Assembly (NCBI GenBank): GCA_000818945.1
Contig: KN805442.1
Coordinates: forward strand, 16,712-80,711
Reading direction: 5' to 3'
Length of the DNA stretch: 64,000 nt
Source of the DNA: Schizochytrium sp. CCTCC M209059
Taxonomy: Eukaryota > Sar > Bigyra > Thraustochytrida > Thraustochytriidae
The position numbers were made by a program, and so were the translations under genes. A model generated the notes under the pieces. It searched no databases, was not told the DNA's origin, and saw nothing but the letters and a program-made list of their open reading frames with translations. Shown in pieces: positions 60,201 through 64,000 of the stretch (positions within the stretch are counted from its first letter, which is position 1; each line of letters opens with the position of its first letter).

Positions 60201-60791
60201 CACGGCGCGAAGAAGCATATTTCGGCTGACAAGGATGAGCTTATTCAAAAGCAGCACGTGGGCCGCAAGGATCGGCCGTTTTTGATGGTGTTGAATTTCG
60301 CTGTGCCCTTGGGCGGTGGAGAGGGTGTGAACATGGTGGCGTACTTTGCGAAGCGGCGAGGTGTGAAGGACGCCAAGTTTGACCGAATGCTTGAAAAGTT
60401 TATTTCAGCAGACGACGCGTACCGTAATTCGCGCTTCAAGATCATTCCAAGCGTGCCTGAGGGCTATTTTATTGCCCGTCGCGCGATCGGTTCGAAACCG
60501 GCGATCCTCGGTCGCAAGATTCAGACCGATTACTATCGCGGCGACAATCACTTTGAGATTTGCGTTGACGTTGGCTCTTCGACCGTTGCGGAAAGTCTCA
60601 TGGGTGTGGTGAAGTCGTACGCGACGTCGATGGTCCTGGATCTTGCTTTTCTCTTTGAGTCGACCGCTGAGGACGAGCTTCCCGAGCGAATTCTCGGCGC
60701 CACACGTTTTCACCACCCGATCATGTTTCCCATGGACGCCAACGAGTTCCGAAAGACGTATGTCAGAGGAGATAAGGATGGTAGCAAATAG
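57270..60791 (+). CDS. EDR2-like protein: PH, START and two tandem EDR2_C domains
   Basis: 1173 aa from the ATG at 57270; a second in-frame ATG at 57291 (gccATGGC) is equally plausible. The PH domain spans about 22-130 (YEGTLLKKPTRLS, WRMRYIVADDDQL, and a WVKVLG C-terminal helix). The START domain spans about 200-410 (EFEGWRLQLCTKG, DISKSRRAWDPTF). A Gln/Ser linker follows. EDR2_C copy 1 lies at about 550-790 and copy 2 at about 909-1160; both begin LNYEY, contain RNSRFKIIP, DVGSS and DELPE. The linker between them is strongly acidic. Plant EDR2 has PH-START-EDR2_C once and acts at the ER, plasma membrane and endosomes; the second EDR2_C copy is unusual. The role is probably lipid-dependent signalling. 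The stop codon lies inside a 37-bp tandem repeat. Confidence 0.9.
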   Translation: MPGSGSAMADLEKDGQGEAHTGLYEGTLLKKPTRLSAYLSWSGWRMRYIVADDDQLQYFGRRGDLTPRGIAVFAHDCKVVNKGKLSDAGLYGFDIVSNGTTWSFASGNAKDVDYWVKVLGHKIRRAVLLRQGNSDLAWRSEWSRRSLLKKLKLQYSDDERPQAQTSFPSQVVPESSADGISSFSDEIDDSFEANAEYGRAPDYFYLARELRIGPDAVTEFEGWRLQLCTKGMRIFELNTEFAGNSATDVNAQIDDLVGAREVRSHAVVSGHPTQVFAMLMDISKSRRAWDPTFVSGTLDEIIDAHNDRLTLEYSCGRGAQCRRFGVSRYWCRESSGTYIISMRASPHAAVTVPDASLEYMFATITPGRAGTSKVVLGLRVALGGWLQFLRPLARSQAVAMVSCLGELKELGEAPPSLRDPVAHSHCIPFACELQDALDEAVLANATLLRDPVALISVIRELAHTLKDLTDDEREIQRARRLLQQQSQEQQSQKGQTMDPADKSLEGSGKGQSSSSSLSSPSASAVPSSAEADATRTSGSSNSNGGAETELNYEYGVPKNNFLIPMNISKSGESAWWDSGIEVGFWNVRGPKYLEDRIKVPNQTSAMELVQIQWAFFDQPKRNIARDPEELVQMQHEGRSDRPFMMVINFMVPTIGNYVMYMVKRRTVDYPRFNRMLEKFIAGDDEYRNSRFKIIPNVVSGSYIAKKGIGSTPAILGKKITTEYYQGDNWFEICVDVGSSKVAGSLMGLVKRYAASLVIDLAFLFESQDPDELPEVLMTGCRMHRPLMYPVNNLVEGYTKSAEAYQDALKFPAASFSAMAVQSSDEKPADASPGPEETSEEQQGSSQQANGQDGNEGEGESADQKAVKENHKEGSGENDHENQGDENDEQEGKKSKSEAEVGAENATKEDLNYEYSIPHDNNYLVPMDKSKTQETAVSDSGSLEGYHKVRGPTYLSDGVKVPAEVSAMELVACQWSFYHGAKKHISADKDELIQKQHVGRKDRPFLMVLNFAVPLGGGEGVNMVAYFAKRRGVKDAKFDRMLEKFISADDAYRNSRFKIIPSVPEGYFIARRAIGSKPAILGRKIQTDYYRGDNHFEICVDVGSSTVAESLMGVVKSYATSMVLDLAFLFESTAEDELPERILGATRFHHPIMFPMDANEFRKTYVRGDKDGSK

Positions 60792-60858
60792 GCGGCGGAT
60801 TTGGGAAGGTGGAGATGGTAGCAAATAGGCGGCGGATTTGGGAAGGTGAAGATGGCAG
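60777..60858. repeat. 37-bp tandem repeat spanning the stop codon
   Basis: Units start at 60777, 60814 and (partial) 60851 with gatggtagcaaataggcggc and ggatttgggaaggtg. The first copy includes the codons for DGSK and the TAG stop of the EDR2-like gene; the second repeats them in the 3' UTR. Confidence 0.95.
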
Positions 60859-61434
60859 CGAGGAGAGCTTTATGAAGCAGACGACAACGACGATAATGAT
60901 GATGAAGATGATAAACCTGCGCGGACAACTGAGGATCTCATGCCAAAAACCACGTAGAAATTGATGAGAGGTTAAAAAAAGAAATTGATCACATGCTGCT
61001 CGATGCATGCATGGAGATAGAGAGAAAGAAATGATGTTGATTTTAGAATGTTGTTGTTGGTCGTTATTTCAAAACGTCGTTGCAGGTGGACGAGTCTCTG
61101 TCATGAGAATGAGGATGGGAGGCGACGAGAGAACGATAGAGAGCACGCCATCATGCTCGACCAAAATTGTTAACTACGAGGTCGCGCGAATTTCGTTCGA
61201 CTATCGTGTCAGGCGAGCAGAGCGGAACGCGGCGTATCCATTTATATTCGCGGGTGTTCAACACCCCCGACAATTGCATGGCCTGGAAACGCTCAAAGGG
61301 GGGGAAACGTGGGCCCAAAACGAAGGAAAGCCATCACACGAAGAAAAGATAGAAAGAAAGAATGAAAGAAAGAAAGGCAACAAGGCGAGGAGCTTGCGAC
61401 ATGGGCCCACCCACGCCACGGACGAAACGGAGCC
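60792..61434. other. Convergent 3' region between EDR2-like and polyQ genes
   Basis: Apart from the 37-bp repeat, it holds (GATGAT)n-like sequence near 60891-60911 and A/G-rich (GAAA)n near 61346-61376. No gene was supported. Confidence 0.5.
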
Positions 61435-62401
61435 TTACATCTTTCGCAAAGAGGACGGGGCCCTAGCGGTGCTGGAGCCGCCTGGGTTTGCACTCGCGCT
61501 GGCGCTGCTGTCTGAGAATTTGCGACGCTTCTGCGAGGATTTTGAAGAGCTTTGATCCGAGTCGGGCACGGAGGCGGCGGCGGCCGTGGCCAGAGCTGCC
61601 ATCTCGTCGGCGGTCTCCGGTTCGGCCTGATCGGGGCAGATAAAGATGATTCCAGCGCACCAGCGCACAAAGTCGTCTCTCAAACGGATCGCTTGCGGGC
61701 GCCCGGACGCGAAAAAGAAGTTTGAGAGTTTCCATACCCCGAGGACGTGCGGGTGCGAGACAGTGAGCTCGAGCAGACGGCCGAAGCGTTGTTGGCCCAC
61801 CCGCGCGATTTCGCCGCGAACAAAGGGAATACTCTGCGCGTTTGTAAATATTTTGAAGTTGAGAGAGCCGAGGTGGCCGGCCTTGGAGGCCCACACAATC
61901 GCTGTCCGCGTGGCCGCGTCTGAAGCCCCTATGCTGTTGAGCTCCTGAACGCGTGCGTTGACAGCCGTATTGAAGTCGCGGGCGTCCGGGTCCTGGTTGT
62001 TGTCGATGCCCGTTTCTTGCATCCTTTTCACAAATTGCCTGGCATCCGGCACGTTACGCGGCAAGGAAGGCGGCATGTTGTCGCGAATAGCGGTACAAAT
62101 CTCCATGATGCAGTTGGACGCGGACTCTGTCGAGCGCTTGCGGCTGACGGCCGAGTCGTTCTTTTTGGACCTCTCTTCGCAGCTGGAGATCAGCCCTGGC
62201 AGGCCTCGCGCCCCAGCGAGAGCTTGAACCTCGGTGAGATCTGTTCCTAGCGTGAGCAAGCGCGCCGCGATGCTGCGCACGGCATCGATGTGCGCCTGGT
62301 CGGTGTCCGGGCCGCCGAGGGTAATGCGAGAGGCAAAATCGATATCTCCAGGCACGACAGGTGCTGTTGTCCTGGTTAATGCCGTTTTTGCTGTGGATGA
62401 C

Positions 62402-62435
<34 letters not shown>

Positions 62436-63262
62436 AAGAGGAGGAGGAGGAGGAGGAGGAGGAGGAGGAAGAAGAAGAGGATCCGGCGGGAACGGATGCG
62501 CTTCTCTGCACTCCAGACACAGTGTTTGCCTCACTTTGCACGTTTGGGGCTGTTGCGCTTGCTTCTAACTGGTTACGTGATGGATTGGAGGTCATGGCGT
62601 GCGCACTGGGCTGACGATGTGGTGGGTGTTGGTGCTGCGTGTGGGAGGATGAGGGCTGCTGGTAATGGGTGCCGAGCATTGAACTGTTGGGGTTGTATGC
62701 ATTGTTTTGTGTCCACTGCGCGGGCTGAGGGTATGCATGCGGAAACTGCGCGTTGAATATTGGGGGTTGTTGATGACCGTACACTGATTGAGGATGCTGA
62801 TGATGGTGCACAAGGTGTGGGTTGAATGTGTGGGTCTGGTTGAGCGCCATGTGTTGCAGCTGTTGCTGGCTGAGGGGCTCTCGGTGTTGTTGTGCTTCGT
62901 CAAAGACGCCAGGATTGTGCTGTACCGAAGAAAAGTGCGCTAGTGTCGCGCCATAGCTCGTTTGCGGTTGGTTCTGCTGGAAAAGCTGCGCATCGGCGGC
63001 ATGCGATGTGGGAGGCAGCGCTTGAGGTGGCACCTGCAGCGACGCCGTTGAAGACAATATTGTAGACGGCGTGGATGATGTCGATGATGTTGACAATGCA
63101 GAAGACGGTTCTTTCCAAGTTTCGTGCTGCCGCTGCTGTACCTGCTGCGCAGCTGTGGTTGAATTTGTTTGTTGGTCTCGTTGCCGTTGTTGTTGTTGTT
63201 GTTGTTCACGGGACGGGTGCGGCTGTGATGAGGTTTGGGGTAGCGAAGGCGGGAACTCTGAC

Positions 63263-63308
<46 letters not shown>

Positions 63309-63357
63309 CTTTGGAGTCCTTGCGGCCACCCCGTCGCCGCTGCGAGCGGCCTTTCAT
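61435..63357 (-). CDS. Gln- and Ser-homopolymer protein of unknown family
   Basis: 640 aa, single exon, ATG at 63357. A basic start (MKGRSQRRRGGRK) leads to a polyglutamine run at about 19-31, then Gln/His/Pro-rich sequence to about 290. A poly-Ser run of about 28 residues sits near 296-323, encoded first by mixed TCC/TCT codons and then by TCG repeats. Residues about 335-575 are the only ordered-looking part: mostly helical, with LTEVQALAGARGLPGL, MEICTAIRDNMPPS, FNTAVNARVQELNSIG and RLLELTVSHPHVLGVWKLSNFF. A basic KRRKFSD near 605 may be a nuclear signal. I do not recognise the globular region. Gln-rich proteins of this form are often transcription or RNA-granule factors, which is inference only. 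Confidence 0.7.
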
Positions 63358-64000
63358 ACGGTGCTAGAGAGGGCGCGCTGCTGCTGTGTGGTGCAAAGAG
63401 ACAAAAACGCCCAACCGCAGGTCGAGGCGCCGCGTCCGTGCCGTGCGCTCGCCCTGGCCGACGAAGGGCTCGCTCGCTCGCTTGCTTGCCTGCTTGCTTG
63501 CGAGTCGAGGTCGATACCGCGAGGGCGAGGCGGTCTTGCCTCGCCGTGCCTCGCCGCCAGCCAGCAGAACGGCCGGCCGGCGGCGCGGCCGAGCGTAGCC
63601 GCTGGCGGCCGGCGATGGACGCTGTGGCTCGCAGGCCTAGCAGGCTTGGGCAGAGTCGCCGGGCGTGCCGGGACGTGCGTGCGGCGATGGACGGGGGCCT
63701 CGAGGGAGGTGGCCGCCGTCACGACCCGTGGCGCGACTGGGCTCGGCTGGGCTCGGCTGGGTCTAGACAGCGCGGGACTCGGCCAGGCAGACGTCGAGGC
63801 CGGGCGGGCAGGCAGGTGTCCGCGAGGACCTCCTCGGCCGCGCACGGAGCGAGCGGGCGATGGCAAAAGCCTCGCTTGGTTGAATGAAGAAGCACGGCAA
63901 GCGAGGCGAGGCGAGGCAAGGCGCGCTCACCGGGCAGAGGCGCGCGCAGGGGGCGAGCGGGCGGACGAGCGGCGGGGCGGGCGGGCGAGCGGGCGAGCGG
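63358..64000. other. GC-rich region upstream of the polyQ gene
   Basis: It has CTTG/CCTG-type runs near 63479-63502 and GGCGAG/GGGCGAGC runs at the right edge (63900-64000). Frames present are low complexity and none is supported as a gene. Confidence 0.5.

Overview
This window is nuclear DNA from a GC-rich, intron-poor unicellular eukaryote. Most genes are single long exons, including an uninterrupted 12.7 kb dynein heavy chain. The five introns I can place are 142-363 nt and all GT-AG (donors gtgagt, gtaagt, gtacgt). Genes lie on both strands with no operon logic, and the spaces between them are full of microsatellites. Gene content fits a flagellated heterotrophic protist: cilium genes (ARL3, axonemal dynein heavy chain, LC8), a fused eukaryote-type urease, EDR2/START lipid-binding proteins, a Dictyostelium-like metallo-beta-lactamase cyclic-nucleotide phosphodiesterase and an alpha-kinase. 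I infer a stramenopile, most likely a thraustochytrid/labyrinthulomycete. No rRNA or organellar marker is present to prove it.

Layout, 1-31 kb: a partial SnoaL-like protein (-, cut by the window edge); ARL3 (+); a 240-bp direct duplication; ornithine decarboxylase (-); a 3.5 kb microsatellite-rich gap; a 51-aa Lys/Ala-rich protein (+); a large calycin/FABP-like, multi-TM, PX and START protein (+); the dynein heavy chain (+); and a convergent MBL plus cyclic-nucleotide-binding protein (-).

Layout, 31-64 kb: an aminoadipate-type aminotransferase (+, two exons); LC8 (+); an F-box/LRR-like protein (+); a TPR-J-domain protein (+); AARSD1-type alanyl-tRNA editing protein (-, two exons); a minimal alpha-kinase (-); a 250-N assembly gap; a short EDR2_C protein (+); a ZNF706-like zinc-finger protein (-, two exons); a SAP-like/WW protein (-); urease (+); cytochrome c1 (+, three exons); a PH-START-double EDR2_C protein (+); and a polyQ/poly-Ser protein (-).

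Functional themes are cilium motility and trafficking, membrane lipid sensing or transfer (three large START/PH/PX/EDR2-type proteins), cyclic-nucleotide turnover, nitrogen and polyamine metabolism, and core housekeeping. Three of the four spliced genes carry their only intron immediately after an 18-44 nt first coding exon, so naive ORF calling misses their true N termini. I found no CRISPR array, prophage, transposase gene or convincing tRNA.
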